Positions 1 to 8,345 are shown, numbered from the stretch's first letter. The stretch: 64,000 bases of DNA from Hyphomonas jannaschiana VP2 (GCF_000685215.1 NZ_ARYJ01000003.1:248001-312000); one strand, 5' to 3'. The notes: generated by a model not told the origin, from the sequence alone. Made by a program: numbers and translations.

Positions 1-267
1 AAAGGCCTTGATGTCGTGCTGCACAACCAGCCCTCAGGCATTGGCAGCGCAGTGATCCTGCACATGCATGCGGCCCGAGCCCGCAACATCTGTCACGCGA
101 CGGAGCTGCAGGGCCATATCATGATGGAAGACGATCTGATCAAGGACGAGATCGTCTATGAAGATGGCTTCGCGCATCTTCCCGAAGGGCCTGGCTGGGG
201 CGTGGAACTCGATGAAGACGCGATCGACAAGTACCAGATCCAGGACACGATCGTGATCGAGGCCTGA
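1..267 (+). CDS. Mandelate racemase/muconate lactonizing enzyme family protein, C-terminal end (5' cut by window)
   Basis: The reading frame is open from base 1 and ends at TGA 265-267, so only the last 88 residues are visible. The segment LPEGPGWGVELDED near the end is the usual C-terminus of the enolase-superfamily barrel, where many mandelate racemase/muconate lactonizing enzymes end in a 'PdGPGLGVElDe' stretch. The catalytic Lys/Asp/Glu/His residues lie upstream of the window, so the substrate (a sugar acid or muconate-type compound) cannot be named. It converges on the astD end of the minus-strand operon. Confidence 0.75.
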   Translation, partial: KGLDVVLHNQPSGIGSAVILHMHAARARNICHATELQGHIMMEDDLIKDEIVYEDGFAHLPEGPGWGVELDEDAIDKYQIQDTIVIEA

Positions 268-277
268 TTTCCGGCGT

Positions 278-330
278 GGGCTGGCAGACGGGAAGCTCCC
301 TCATGGAGGCCACTCTCCCGATGCCAGCCC
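278..330. terminator. Long hairpin between convergent genes
   Basis: GGGCTGGCA at 278-286 pairs perfectly with TGCCAGCCC at 322-330, and a further CGGGA/TCCCG pair lies inside. It fills the gap between the plus-strand enolase-family gene and the end of astD. There is no clear U-tract, so its role as a bidirectional terminator is an inference. Confidence 0.5.
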
Positions 331-336
331 CGCTGC

Positions 337-1779
337 TTACCGAAGGCTGGAGGGGGCCACTTGCGAGGCCTGCGGCCAGGCGCAATAGTCCGCCGCATAA
401 TAGGCGCCCGGACGGAAGTTTCCTGAAGCGCCCGGTCCACCGAAAGGCATCTGGCCACTGGCCCCGACGGTCGGCCGGTTCAGGTTGAGGATGCCGGCGC
501 GAAGCCGGCCTTTAACCCCTTCCCATGTCGGCAGGTCGTCACAGACAAGTCCGCCCGCCAGTCCGAACCGCGTTGCATTTGCCAGCGCGATAGCCTGATC
601 GATATCACCGGCGCGGTAAACCTGCAGCAGTGGACCGAACATTTCCTCATCCACTGGGGCTGCCCCCGACATGTCGATCAGCCCGGCGGAGACAAAGCCG
701 AGATTTTCGTCTTTCTGTTCCAGAGGGAGGATGGCGCGCGCGCCTTCCGAGATCAGCTTGTTCTGGAACGTCACGGCCTGCGCCGCCGCATGTGCACTGA
801 CGAGCGGGCCCATGAAGGCGGTGTCGTCATTCCATGGGCCGACGGCGAGATGCCTCGCGCGCTCTGCGATAGATTCCACAAGCTGATCTCCGAAACGCCC
901 TTCAGGCAGGATGAGGCGTCTTGCGCAGGAACATCTCTGCCCCGTGGTCAGATAGGCGGACTGTATCGCGATCTCGGCCGCCGCTTCCACATCCGTTGGT
1001 TCCCAGATGATCAGGGGATTGTTGCCACCCATCTCCAGCGCCAAGATGACCTCGGGGCGGCCCGCAAAGTAGCGGTGAAACATGCGGCCGGTGTGTTCAG
1101 AGCCTGTGAACAGGAGGCCGTTGATATCCGCCGCGAGCAAGTCCGCGCCGGTATCCCGTCCGCCCTGAACAAGGTTGACGCAGCCAGCCGGGAGGCCCGC
1201 TGCCTGGAAGGCGTCCATCATGAGGGGGGCAACGGACGGCGCCAGTTCCGACGCTTTGAACACGCACGTATTTCCGGCCAGAAGGGCAGGAACAATATGA
1301 CCATTCGGCAGGTGGCCAGGGAAGTTGTAAGGCCCGAAAACAGCCATCACGCCGTGGGGCCTGTGTGTCAGATCCAGATGTCCGAAGTCGGCCGGCAGGC
1401 TGTGCTCACCTGCGCGGTCGGCCTGGGCTTTGATCGAGACGGCAATCTTGGCGACCATTGTGTCGACTTCGATGCGGGCTTCTTTGAGCAGCTTGCCCAT
1501 GTCGCGGCTGATGGCGAGCGCCATGGCTTCTTTGCGGAGGCGCAGTTCCTCAGCATACCGTTCAAGCACGGCCTGCCGGGTGGAGAGGTTCGTTTGCTCC
1601 CATGCATCGAATGCGGCGCGAGCAGCCTCGGCGGCCTGTCCTGTCTGCGCGGCGGAAGCCGCCCGGCCCGTCCAGACCACCTCGCCGCTGGCCGAGCAGG
1701 TCTTCTGGAAAGGTGCGCCGTCTCCCGGCACCCATTTGCCATTGATATAGCAGTCGCCTGAATGGGGCTGAGCGGTCAT
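337..1779 (-). CDS. astD: N-succinylglutamate 5-semialdehyde dehydrogenase (AstD family)
   Basis: This 480-residue NAD-dependent aldehyde dehydrogenase is typical AstD length. It shows GPYNFPGHLPNGHIVPALLAGN (around 149-170), the general-base Glu249 in LALEMGG and the catalytic Cys283 in GQRCSC. The C-terminal MPFGG-GASGN-RP-AYYAADYC pattern is diagnostic of AstD. The normal reaction is N-succinylglutamate semialdehyde to N-succinylglutamate in arginine succinylation. It is the last gene of a five-gene operon, and its ATG overlaps the preceding stop as ATGA (1776-1779). No AstB or AstE gene accompanies it, and its neighbours handle C6 oxoacids, so a one-carbon-longer succinylated substrate (from lysine) is possible. 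The family is certain; the substrate is not. Confidence 0.9.
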   Translation of the reverse strand: MTAQPHSGDCYINGKWVPGDGAPFQKTCSASGEVVWTGRAASAAQTGQAAEAARAAFDAWEQTNLSTRQAVLERYAEELRLRKEAMALAISRDMGKLLKEARIEVDTMVAKIAVSIKAQADRAGEHSLPADFGHLDLTHRPHGVMAVFGPYNFPGHLPNGHIVPALLAGNTCVFKASELAPSVAPLMMDAFQAAGLPAGCVNLVQGGRDTGADLLAADINGLLFTGSEHTGRMFHRYFAGRPEVILALEMGGNNPLIIWEPTDVEAAAEIAIQSAYLTTGQRCSCARRLILPEGRFGDQLVESIAERARHLAVGPWNDDTAFMGPLVSAHAAAQAVTFQNKLISEGARAILPLEQKDENLGFVSAGLIDMSGAAPVDEEMFGPLLQVYRAGDIDQAIALANATRFGLAGGLVCDDLPTWEGVKGRLRAGILNLNRPTVGASGQMPFGGPGASGNFRPGAYYAADYCAWPQASQVAPSSLR

Positions 1780-3194
1780 TGTGTTTGCTCCGGGGAGAAG
1801 TGGACGCGGCCCAGGCGCTTTCCGGAGGTCACAGCCTCCAGTGCGGCGGAGAAGCGTCTCGTTTCAGCAGATGCGTAAGTGTCAAAGTAGCGGAAGTTTA
1901 CCGGGCCGATGCCATGTTCCGCGCTATAGCTGCCGTCAAAATCCTCGACGGCGGTTTTGATCACGGTGTCGCGGATCATCCGCTCACGGTCCGGAGTCCA
2001 GTCGCCGGGGGCGAGATGATCGACAAGATTGAAGTGAATGCCGCCATCGCCAACATGGCCGAAGTCGCAGATCTCCACATCCGGGAACAGTTCGCCGAGT
2101 TGGGCCTTCATGGCCGCCCTGAAGCGCAGCACATCGCCCCGCCGGAAAGACAGATCGAACGCGTAGAGACGGCCCCGCTTGCGGACGCCTTCAGACAGAG
2201 CGTGCCGGATGGCCCACACTTCCTCGGCCCGTCCGATCACGACATCGCCCATGTTCGCCGCGCCGCTCTCCGCGATGCCGACAAGCCCGCCGATGAGAAT
2301 GTCATCCAGCGACCGGTCCGCCTCATCCAGAGGCCAGTCGCAGGAAAGCTCAACCAGCAAGGCAATGTCAGGCAGGTCGCCACCAAATGGCCTTCTCAGC
2401 GAAGGGACGTGAGCATGCGCCGCGCGCATCGCATTGGCTGACATGAATTCAAGCGCGGAGAGAAGAGAGCCAAACCGGCGCTCCAGTTCCAGGAGGAGGT
2501 CTGGCAGTGCGCTCTCGTCAGGCAGGGCGATGAGGGCGGTTGCTTTATGCTTGGCCGTCGGTTCGACGTTGAAGGTGCATTCGGTGATGACACCGAAGCT
2601 GGCACCTGTGCCGACGAAAAGCTGCTTCCAGTCCGGGCCGGTCGCGGTCTTGCGCAGGGCGCCGCCCAGCCGGACAATTGTTCCGTTCCTGTCGCCGAGG
2701 ATGACGGTCAGGCCGAGAACGTGACGCCGGACATCGCCGTAGCGCATCAGGCGGCTTCCGCCGGTATTGGTGGCCACCATGCCACCGATGCAGGGATCAG
2801 ACCCGAGATCAATCGGCATGTAGAGTGCTTCAGGCGAGAGACGGGCGTTGATATCCGACAGGCGAAGGCCTGCGCCGCATGTGACGGTTCGGTTGATCCG
2901 GTCGAGGTGAAAGTCGCCCGTCATCCGCTCAAGACTGAGAACGGCGTGGTGCCCGTCCGGGTCCGGAACACTTGCGCCGACAAGCCCGGTCCTGCCGGAT
3001 TGCGGCACAAGCTGAATGCCCTCCTGAACGCATAAGGCAATGATGTCAGAGGCGACCTGCGTCGATCGCGGGCGCGCCACGAACAGGGCGGAGCCTTTTT
3101 CACCGCGTCCGCCCTGGCAATAGGTTTCGATGATCTGCGGATCGAGATCTATATCGTCTCGCTGGGTCAGGGAGGCAGGCAGGGACCTATTCAT
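1776..3194 (-). CDS. FAD-binding oxidoreductase, D-2-hydroxyglutarate dehydrogenase-like
   Basis: The 472-residue protein has the FAD_binding_4 (PCMH) fold signature PQSGRTGLVGASVPD near the N-terminus and the GlcD/D-lactate-dehydrogenase-type C-terminal domain. That domain carries the metal-site motif HVGDGGIHFN and AEHGIG near the end. Family members (D2HGDH/GlcD/Dld2) oxidise D-2-hydroxy acids. I chose ATG 3194 because it overlaps the hglS stop by 8 bases (ATGAATAG); the longer frame upstream is only hglS overlap. Standing directly after hglS, whose product is D-2-hydroxyglutarate, it most likely makes 2-oxoglutarate from it. That assignment rests on context. D-lactate or glycolate oxidase cannot be excluded from sequence alone. 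Confidence 0.8.
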   Translation of the reverse strand: MNRSLPASLTQRDDIDLDPQIIETYCQGGRGEKGSALFVARPRSTQVASDIIALCVQEGIQLVPQSGRTGLVGASVPDPDGHHAVLSLERMTGDFHLDRINRTVTCGAGLRLSDINARLSPEALYMPIDLGSDPCIGGMVATNTGGSRLMRYGDVRRHVLGLTVILGDRNGTIVRLGGALRKTATGPDWKQLFVGTGASFGVITECTFNVEPTAKHKATALIALPDESALPDLLLELERRFGSLLSALEFMSANAMRAAHAHVPSLRRPFGGDLPDIALLVELSCDWPLDEADRSLDDILIGGLVGIAESGAANMGDVVIGRAEEVWAIRHALSEGVRKRGRLYAFDLSFRRGDVLRFRAAMKAQLGELFPDVEICDFGHVGDGGIHFNLVDHLAPGDWTPDRERMIRDTVIKTAVEDFDGSYSAEHGIGPVNFRYFDTYASAETRRFSAALEAVTSGKRLGRVHFSPEQTQ

Positions 3195-4500
3195 GGATCG
3201 CGAGTTCTTTCGGCTGCTCATGCGCAAACAGTTGCTGCAGCGATGCGCGGGATTCCTGCTCATACAGGGCCTGAGCCTGCGAGACGGGGCAGCCGAGCGC
3301 TTCTTCAAAAGCGGCCTGATTGCCTTTCGTGCCGGTATTCGTGCTGCCCTGTGACCTCAGATTGGAGCGGAAGATGCCCGCTGCGCTGACCGGCAGGAAA
3401 TCCTCATAGGTAATCGGTTCCGGGATGATCGAACCGTCCGCGATGAGTTTCTCCAGGGCGTCAGAGCTTTCCGGGGGCGCAGCAGGCAGGCATGCGCCCG
3501 GTGCTGCGCGGTATTTGAACCAAGCGAGCTTCTTGATCCGCAACGCATTCCAGTCGGCTGGAATGGCGTCAAAATCCCCGCTCGCCAGACAGGCATTGTA
3601 GAGATCCATGCCCGCGCAGGTGAGCGCTGCCCCACGTGACTCGATTTCGCCAAAGCGGGCGGTGTGCACGCCAGCCGCATCGACACCGTCCAGATTGCGG
3701 AAGGTGACGGATTCCTCAAGCGCCCGGAAGGCCGTCTGGCGCAGCAGGATCGGGCATTTCCGCCGCGGCGGGCCTTCGATGACGGCCTTTGCGGGCAGTC
3801 CCAGATCGATCATCTTTTGCTGCGCCGCGTCGATGTCACTGACGCGTGGGGTCAGGTGATTGATGTGCGGATTGGGGAAGCAGACAACGTCAGCCAGCAG
3901 AGGGTGTTCGTTGAGCAGCGCATCATAGACGCGTTTGGTCGACAATGCTTCGCCGCGCCAGCGGAAGGTCTCGATCAGAGCGTCCAGGAAGGCCTCGCCT
4001 TCCGCGTCGGTCAGTCCGCCTTGAGCTTCTGCCCGTTCAATATAGCGCAGCGCGACGGGAGACATCACGGATCGCTCACGGGTGAGACGTTCCACTTCAT
4101 CCTTCAGCGCAGGAGAGGCGATCTGGTCAAGTCGCACGAGCGAGACAAAGAGACGAAACGGACTCCGCTCAATCGCGTCGCCATTGATGGGGCGGAACGC
4201 GGTTGAGTGGACGGGCAGTCCGGCCGCGGCGAGATCGTAATAATCGACCGGGAACATGCCCAGCACGCCAAGGGCTCTGCGCAGGAGGGAGAGTTCTTCC
4301 GGCAGGGCGAGACGAATGGCGCCGTGCCTTTCCTGACCGAGCCGCGCGCCGGAAAAGGTCGAGGCCTCGGCGTCTGCGATATTAATGTTCTCGACCAGGT
4401 CCACCAGCGTCCCATAGGCGGGCACTTCCTCGCGATACATCAGCGAGAGGCGGTCTGCGAAATTCTGGCGCAGGCGCCATGGCGGGGTGAACTCAGACAT
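3187..4500 (-). CDS. hglS: VOC-type 2-oxoadipate dioxygenase/decarboxylase (HglS, DUF1338 family)
   Basis: This 437-residue protein is not AstB, although its place in an ast operon would suggest that. It carries the DUF1338/HglS signatures: HSTAFRP with His98, INHLTPRV-DID with His215, IEGPPRR-PILLRQT-F-ALEE, and ARFGEIE-RGAALT with Glu285. The two His and the Glu are the expected Fe(II) ligands of the vicinal-oxygen-chelate fold. HglS converts 2-oxoadipate to D-2-hydroxyglutarate in bacterial lysine (2-aminoadipate) catabolism. The start ATG 4500 overlaps the astA stop by 8 bases (ATGTCTGA), showing translational coupling. Its presence means the operon must deal with a C6 oxoacid, which the standard arginine succinyltransferase pathway never produces. 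Confidence 0.9.
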   Translation of the reverse strand: MSEFTPPWRLRQNFADRLSLMYREEVPAYGTLVDLVENINIADAEASTFSGARLGQERHGAIRLALPEELSLLRRALGVLGMFPVDYYDLAAAGLPVHSTAFRPINGDAIERSPFRLFVSLVRLDQIASPALKDEVERLTRERSVMSPVALRYIERAEAQGGLTDAEGEAFLDALIETFRWRGEALSTKRVYDALLNEHPLLADVVCFPNPHINHLTPRVSDIDAAQQKMIDLGLPAKAVIEGPPRRKCPILLRQTAFRALEESVTFRNLDGVDAAGVHTARFGEIESRGAALTCAGMDLYNACLASGDFDAIPADWNALRIKKLAWFKYRAAPGACLPAAPPESSDALEKLIADGSIIPEPITYEDFLPVSAAGIFRSNLRSQGSTNTGTKGNQAAFEEALGCPVSQAQALYEQESRASLQQLFAHEQPKELAIHE

Positions 4501-5554
4501 TGTCGAGGCTCCAATTGGTGTGGGCATGGGGTTCTTTACCGGGGTTGGAAGGTGGCGGTGTGCTGATCAGAAAGCGCGTATCCTGGCCCGCATTGAGTTG
4601 GCTGATCGCAGACGCGTGGCAGGTGACGCGATCTTGGGCATCGATGCTGACGCAGCCGACATAGGCCCGGAAATCCTGAAGGGAAGAGGAGGCAAGCAGC
4701 GTCATCTGTGCGCCGGGTTCAGGATGTCCATCCATCAAGCTGACCTGCCGCGCCGTGCGTGCACTGTTCAGTTCACCGAGCGTCGACAGAACAATCGGGC
4801 CACCATCCGACATGTCGATGAGGGAGGAAGGGTGAAACCCCTCCTGAACCAGCAGGCGCAATGCGCCGGCGGCCGTGTCGTGTGGGCGCCCAATGGCGTG
4901 CAGGGCCTTTTCGTCCAGTGTGTCGAGCGGCACGTGCAGGCCGTCGAATTCCGACAGGATGAACCCGGCACCGTCCCGCGCGAGCCGGGCGTCGGACTCC
5001 TCATAGGTCTGGCCGAGGCGCGGTGACCAGATCGCGTCATAGAAGGGCGAGCATTCCGCCTCATCACACCAGCCTCTCAGTTGCGAGACGATGGGCTTGT
5101 CGAACAGGTCCGGGCGCGTGGCCATCAGCATATAGCGCGCGCGCGCCAGATAGCGCCCGGCGCCGGAGGCGCGGTGAGCGGGGTGCAGAAACAGGGAGCC
5201 GACTTCCGTAAAGCCCTGCAGTGTCCGCCGGAGGGTCAGGGCATCGGGGCGTTCGGAAGGGCCGTTCATTTCGAAGTCAGCGCACATGAACGCATCTGAT
5301 CCGACGCCGGTCTTGACGCTTGCGCACCCGACAACATCGCCGGTCTCGCAATGCTCCATCACCAGGAAATAGGTGCCTTTGGGGCTGCCTTCCGGCGAAG
5401 CGAACGAGGCTTCGCTGCAGGCGATCAGCGCGCGCAGATACGTTTCCTCTGCCTGCAGACTGGTAAAACCAGGGCCAGCCTGCAGGCAGAGGGCGAATAA
5501 CCCGGCCAGATCACCAGAACTGACGGGCCTGATGATGTATCCGGGGGGGACCAT
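4493..5554 (-). CDS. astA: Arginine/ornithine N-succinyltransferase family protein (AstA/AruG-like)
   Basis: The 353-residue protein matches the GNAT-fold AstA family in length and core motifs. These include FTSLQAEE near the N-terminus, a central SLFLHP-R-G-GRYLARARYM-MA block (acetyl/succinyl-CoA site), RGWCDEAECSPFYDAIW, and ID-SDGGP in the second half. AstA transfers succinyl from succinyl-CoA to the alpha-amino group of arginine, and some homologues use ornithine. Its ATG overlaps the astC stop by one base (TAATG). Without AstB in the operon the succinylated product could not be processed as arginine here. I therefore infer that the acceptor could be lysine or ornithine, which the sequence cannot settle. 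Confidence 0.85.
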   Translation of the reverse strand: MVPPGYIIRPVSSGDLAGLFALCLQAGPGFTSLQAEETYLRALIACSEASFASPEGSPKGTYFLVMEHCETGDVVGCASVKTGVGSDAFMCADFEMNGPSERPDALTLRRTLQGFTEVGSLFLHPAHRASGAGRYLARARYMLMATRPDLFDKPIVSQLRGWCDEAECSPFYDAIWSPRLGQTYEESDARLARDGAGFILSEFDGLHVPLDTLDEKALHAIGRPHDTAAGALRLLVQEGFHPSSLIDMSDGGPIVLSTLGELNSARTARQVSLMDGHPEPGAQMTLLASSSLQDFRAYVGCVSIDAQDRVTCHASAISQLNAGQDTRFLISTPPPSNPGKEPHAHTNWSLDNV

Positions 5555-6765
5555 TATTGCGATGAACCGGCGGCTGCCACCGGTACGCGTTGCAAGCTTT
5601 CCAGAGCGCCATCAATGATCGCGATGGCCTGCTCGATCTCTGCCGCGCTGACATTCAGCGGCGGCGCGAGGCGGACCGTGTTGTCACCAGCCACGCCCGC
5701 GAGCAGACCGTTTTCACGAAGACGGTCACGCATTGCCGTGTTGAGGCCGCTGCCGAGCTTGAAGCCCGCCAGAAGGCCCTTGCCGCGAACTTCTGTCACC
5801 AGATCCGGATATTTCGTTTTCAGACGGTTCAGCTCGCCGTGCAGCTGCGCCGATCTTTCGCGGACGTTTTCGAGAAAGCCCGGTGCAGTCAGGTGATCGA
5901 GCACCGCCGTGCCGACTGCCACTGCAAGCGGGTTGCCGCCATAGGTCGTGCCGTGTGTACCGGGCACCATGTGGCGCGCCACGTCGCCGGTCGCAAGGCA
6001 CATGCCGAGCGGGAAGCCCCCGCCGACGCCTTTGGCCGTCGCCATCAGGTCCGGCGCGGCGCGCTCGCTCCATTGGTGTGCAAACAATTGCCCGGTACGT
6101 CCGGCGCCGCATTGCACTTCATCATAGATCAGCAGGATGCCTTGCGCATCGCACAGCTCCCGCAGGGCTTCCAGATAGGAGGTGGGTGCAGGCCGCAGGC
6201 CGCCTTCGCCCTGGACAGGCTCGATCAGGATAGCGGCTGTGTGTTCGTCCGTCATGGCACGGAGGGCATCCATGTCTCCGAACGGGGCCTGTTTGTAGCC
6301 GGGAAGGCGGGGGCCGAAGCCTTCGAGATATTTCGGGTTCCCGGCTGCGTTGACCGTCGCATAGGTGCGGCCGTGGAAGGCACCTTCGAAACCGATAATG
6401 TCGATGCGTTCCGGATGGCCCTGTTCGGCGTGGAATTTGCGCGCGCTCTTGAGGGCGCATTCGATCGACTCGGCGCCGGAGTTCGTGAAGAAGACGCGAT
6501 CTGCAAAGGTCAGCTCGCAATACCGCCGCGCCAGTTCGGCCTGGCCGGGCACATCGAACATGTTGCTGAGGTGCCAGATCTTCTGCGCCTGCGTGTGCAG
6601 CGCCTCGACCAGATCCGGGTGCGCGTGGCCCAGCGTGTTGACGGAAATGCCGGCAATAAAGTCGAGATACTGGCGGCCGGACGTGTCGGTCAGCCAGCTC
6701 CCTTTGCCGTGAGAAAACTGCAGTTCTGGCGGGGCGTAAGTCGGAAACAGGCTGTCGCGGTTCAT
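5554..6765 (-). CDS. astC: Succinylornithine/acetylornithine-type aminotransferase (AstC/ArgD family)
   Basis: This 403-residue class-III PLP aminotransferase shows the FTNSGAESIECALK phosphate-binding region (93-106), Asp215 in IYDEVQCGAGRTG and the Schiff-base Lys245 in ATAKGVGGGFPLG. In the ast pathway the enzyme transaminates N2-succinylornithine to N-succinylglutamate semialdehyde. ArgD/AstC enzymes are known to be loose about acyl group and chain length, and some accept lysine-derived substrates. It is the first gene of the operon, with an AGAGGT ribosome site before ATG 6765. The divergent Lrp-type gene starts 127 bases away, so control through the shared intergenic region is likely. 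Confidence 0.88.
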   Translation of the reverse strand: MNRDSLFPTYAPPELQFSHGKGSWLTDTSGRQYLDFIAGISVNTLGHAHPDLVEALHTQAQKIWHLSNMFDVPGQAELARRYCELTFADRVFFTNSGAESIECALKSARKFHAEQGHPERIDIIGFEGAFHGRTYATVNAAGNPKYLEGFGPRLPGYKQAPFGDMDALRAMTDEHTAAILIEPVQGEGGLRPAPTSYLEALRELCDAQGILLIYDEVQCGAGRTGQLFAHQWSERAAPDLMATAKGVGGGFPLGMCLATGDVARHMVPGTHGTTYGGNPLAVAVGTAVLDHLTAPGFLENVRERSAQLHGELNRLKTKYPDLVTEVRGKGLLAGFKLGSGLNTAMRDRLRENGLLAGVAGDNTVRLAPPLNVSAAEIEQAIAIIDGALESLQRVPVAAAGSSQ

Positions 6766-6830
6766 GGGGACCTCTTTTCTGGTTCGCCCATGGGTGCCGC
6801 ATCTGCCTAATCATTGTAATCGTCAAACGG

Positions 6831-6867
6831 GGCAATATAATGCATATGATCAGGCAATATGGTGCCT
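6831..6867. promoter_or_regulatory. Paired palindromic sites in the astC/lrp divergent promoter
   Basis: AGGCA-ATATGG-TGCCT at 6852-6867 is an inverted repeat with perfect 5-base arms. A related GGCAATATAATGC lies 21 bases earlier at 6831-6843, about two helical turns apart. Lrp/AsnC proteins bind AT-centred palindromes in phased arrays, so these are likely operators for the adjacent regulator. The assignment is inferred. Confidence 0.5.
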
Positions 6868-6892
6868 CAGATATGCAAAGTGACGAAATACG

Positions 6893-7333
6893 ATGATCAG
6901 GCTGACGGACAGTGACTATGATATGATCGAGGTGCTCAAGCGCTCGGGCCGCATCAGCGTGACCGATCTTGCCAAAACGCTCTCGGTCTCCCGCTCCACC
7001 GCGCAGAAGCGGCTGGAACGGCTGGAGACGTCGGGCGTGATTGATTCCTACACCTGCATCCTGGCGGCGCCCTACCAGCGGGACTGGGTGAGCGCGCATG
7101 TCCTGGTCAATGTGGCGCCGAAGACGATGGACGCCGTGGTGCAGAAACTGTCGCGCGTGACGGGAGTTGAGGAAGTGCACTCGGTCAGCGGAGAGTTCGA
7201 CCTGATCGTCGTTATCGCGGCCCCGTCCGTGCAAAACCTTGAAGCCTATGTCGACACGGTGATCGCCATTGACGGCGTCGAGCGCACCCGCTCCTCCGTC
7301 ATCCTCTCCACCCGTATCAACCGGCGCTCTTGA
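6893..7333 (+). CDS. Lrp/AsnC-family transcriptional regulator
   Basis: The 146-residue protein has an N-terminal winged helix-turn-helix (about 5-50, with SVTDLAKTLSVSRSTAQKRLERLE) and a C-terminal RAM/AsnC ligand domain containing VSGEFDLIVVIA. Such regulators sense amino acids and commonly act on a divergent catabolic operon. It is transcribed away from astC across an intergenic stretch with two palindromes, so it probably controls the astC-astA-hglS operon in response to an amino acid. The ligand (lysine, arginine or other) is unknown. An IS6 element begins only 40 bases after its stop. Confidence 0.9.
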   Translation: MIRLTDSDYDMIEVLKRSGRISVTDLAKTLSVSRSTAQKRLERLETSGVIDSYTCILAAPYQRDWVSAHVLVNVAPKTMDAVVQKLSRVTGVEEVHSVSGEFDLIVVIAAPSVQNLEAYVDTVIAIDGVERTRSSVILSTRINRRS

Positions 7334-7373
7334 AACGGCATGGCCGCCGACTGAAAATGCGAACCTGCTTGAG

Positions 7374-8188
7374 GGTGTTGTCAGGGGAACCGGGCTTGAG
7401 TTGGCCAATCCGGGCGCTTAGCCTCAGGAAATGACAAAATCACCCTTCCGCTACTTCAAGACCTCGCCCGAAATTATCCAGCTTGCGGTCATGTTGTACG
7501 TTCGCTTTCCGCTATCTTTGCGGAATGTCGAAGATCTGCTCCATGAGCGAGGCATCGACATCTGCCATGAGACGGTCCGCCACTGGGCAGATCGTTTCGG
7601 TACTTATTTCACCCATAAAATCCGCAAGCGCCGATCTGAACGAATGAGACAATCGCCACAATGGCAGTGGCACCTGGACGAGGTGTTCGTGAAGATCCGT
7701 GGGCAGACCCACTATCTCTGGCGAGCGGTCGATCATGAGGGCGAAGTGCTCGAAACCTTTGTCACGAAGACTCGGGACAAGGCTTCCGCATTGAAATTCC
7801 TCAAGAAAGCAATGAAGCGGTATGGTAATCCGCATGTTGTGGTGACGGATAGATGCCCGTCCTATCGCGCTGCGATGAAAGTGATTGGGAACGAAGGTCG
7901 CCAAGAAACAGGGCGCCATTTCAACAACCGCGCCGAAAACTCACACTTACTATTCCGAAGACGGGAGCGGGCCATGTCACGATTCCGGCGCATGCGAAGT
8001 TTGCAGAAATTCGTCTCAGTCCATTCATCAGTGTACAATCACTTCAACTTCGAAAGGCACATCAACACCAGAATTCGGTTCAAGCAGAAACGAGACGCCG
8101 CGCTTCGCGAATGGCGGGCGCTTCTCGTCGCTTAAAACCGGCTGGTTCGCGAAAAGCGGAGACTGTTTCGAGTTTGTCTGACAGCACC
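7374..8188 (+). mobile_element. Intact IS6-family insertion sequence, about 815 bp
   Basis: The left end GGTGTTGTCAGG (7374-7385) and the right end TCTGACAGCACC (8177-8188) are inverted repeats of each other with 10 of 12 bases matching. They enclose one full transposase gene. The length and single-gene layout fit the IS6 family. The flanking 8 bases (TGCTTGAG and GCCAGCCG) are not a target duplication. Such a mismatch is common after IS6-mediated cointegrate or recombination events. Similarity of the right end to a second place in the window runs 7 bases further, so the true end could be at 8195. Confidence 0.85.
7431..8135 (+). CDS. IS6-family DDE transposase
   Basis: The protein is 234 residues, the usual IS6/IS26-type size. 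It carries an N-terminal HTH region (PLSLRNVEDLLHERGI) and an intact catalytic triad: Asp in WHLDEVFVKI, Asp in VVTDRCPSYRAA and Glu in NNRAENSHLLFRRRERAM. The frame is unbroken from ATG to TAA, so this copy could still be active. A decayed copy lies at 16588-17060 in the same orientation and a fragment at 29291-29375. Confidence 0.95.
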   Translation: MTKSPFRYFKTSPEIIQLAVMLYVRFPLSLRNVEDLLHERGIDICHETVRHWADRFGTYFTHKIRKRRSERMRQSPQWQWHLDEVFVKIRGQTHYLWRAVDHEGEVLETFVTKTRDKASALKFLKKAMKRYGNPHVVVTDRCPSYRAAMKVIGNEGRQETGRHFNNRAENSHLLFRRRERAMSRFRRMRSLQKFVSVHSSVYNHFNFERHINTRIRFKQKRDAALREWRALLVA

Positions 8189-8345
8189 GCCAGCCGGTCT
8201 GCTGATATGGCAGCAAATCCCGCAGCATTTAATTGCTATCGCAAAGGCCAGCGTATCTGTGGTTGGGCTATTATCTGGCGACACCAAGCAACGTAAATGT
8301 CAGCGATGTCCTCAATCGCATAGATTCAATGTCCGCAGCGGCGGG

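Noticed and set aside
3187-4500. N-succinylarginine dihydrolase (AstB)
   Set aside because: Operon position suggested it, but the AstB signatures are absent and the DUF1338/HglS motifs are clear.
5590-6810. Long plus-strand open frame of about 406 codons opposite astC
   Set aside because: It is an antisense shadow of a well-conserved gene in GC-rich DNA; its translation shows no family motif. The same holds for the antisense frames at 790-1761, 26014-27123 and 54482-55903.
7366-8196. 8-base target duplication around the intact IS6 copy
   Set aside because: The flanks TGCTTGAG and GCCAGCCG do not match, so there is no duplication to report.
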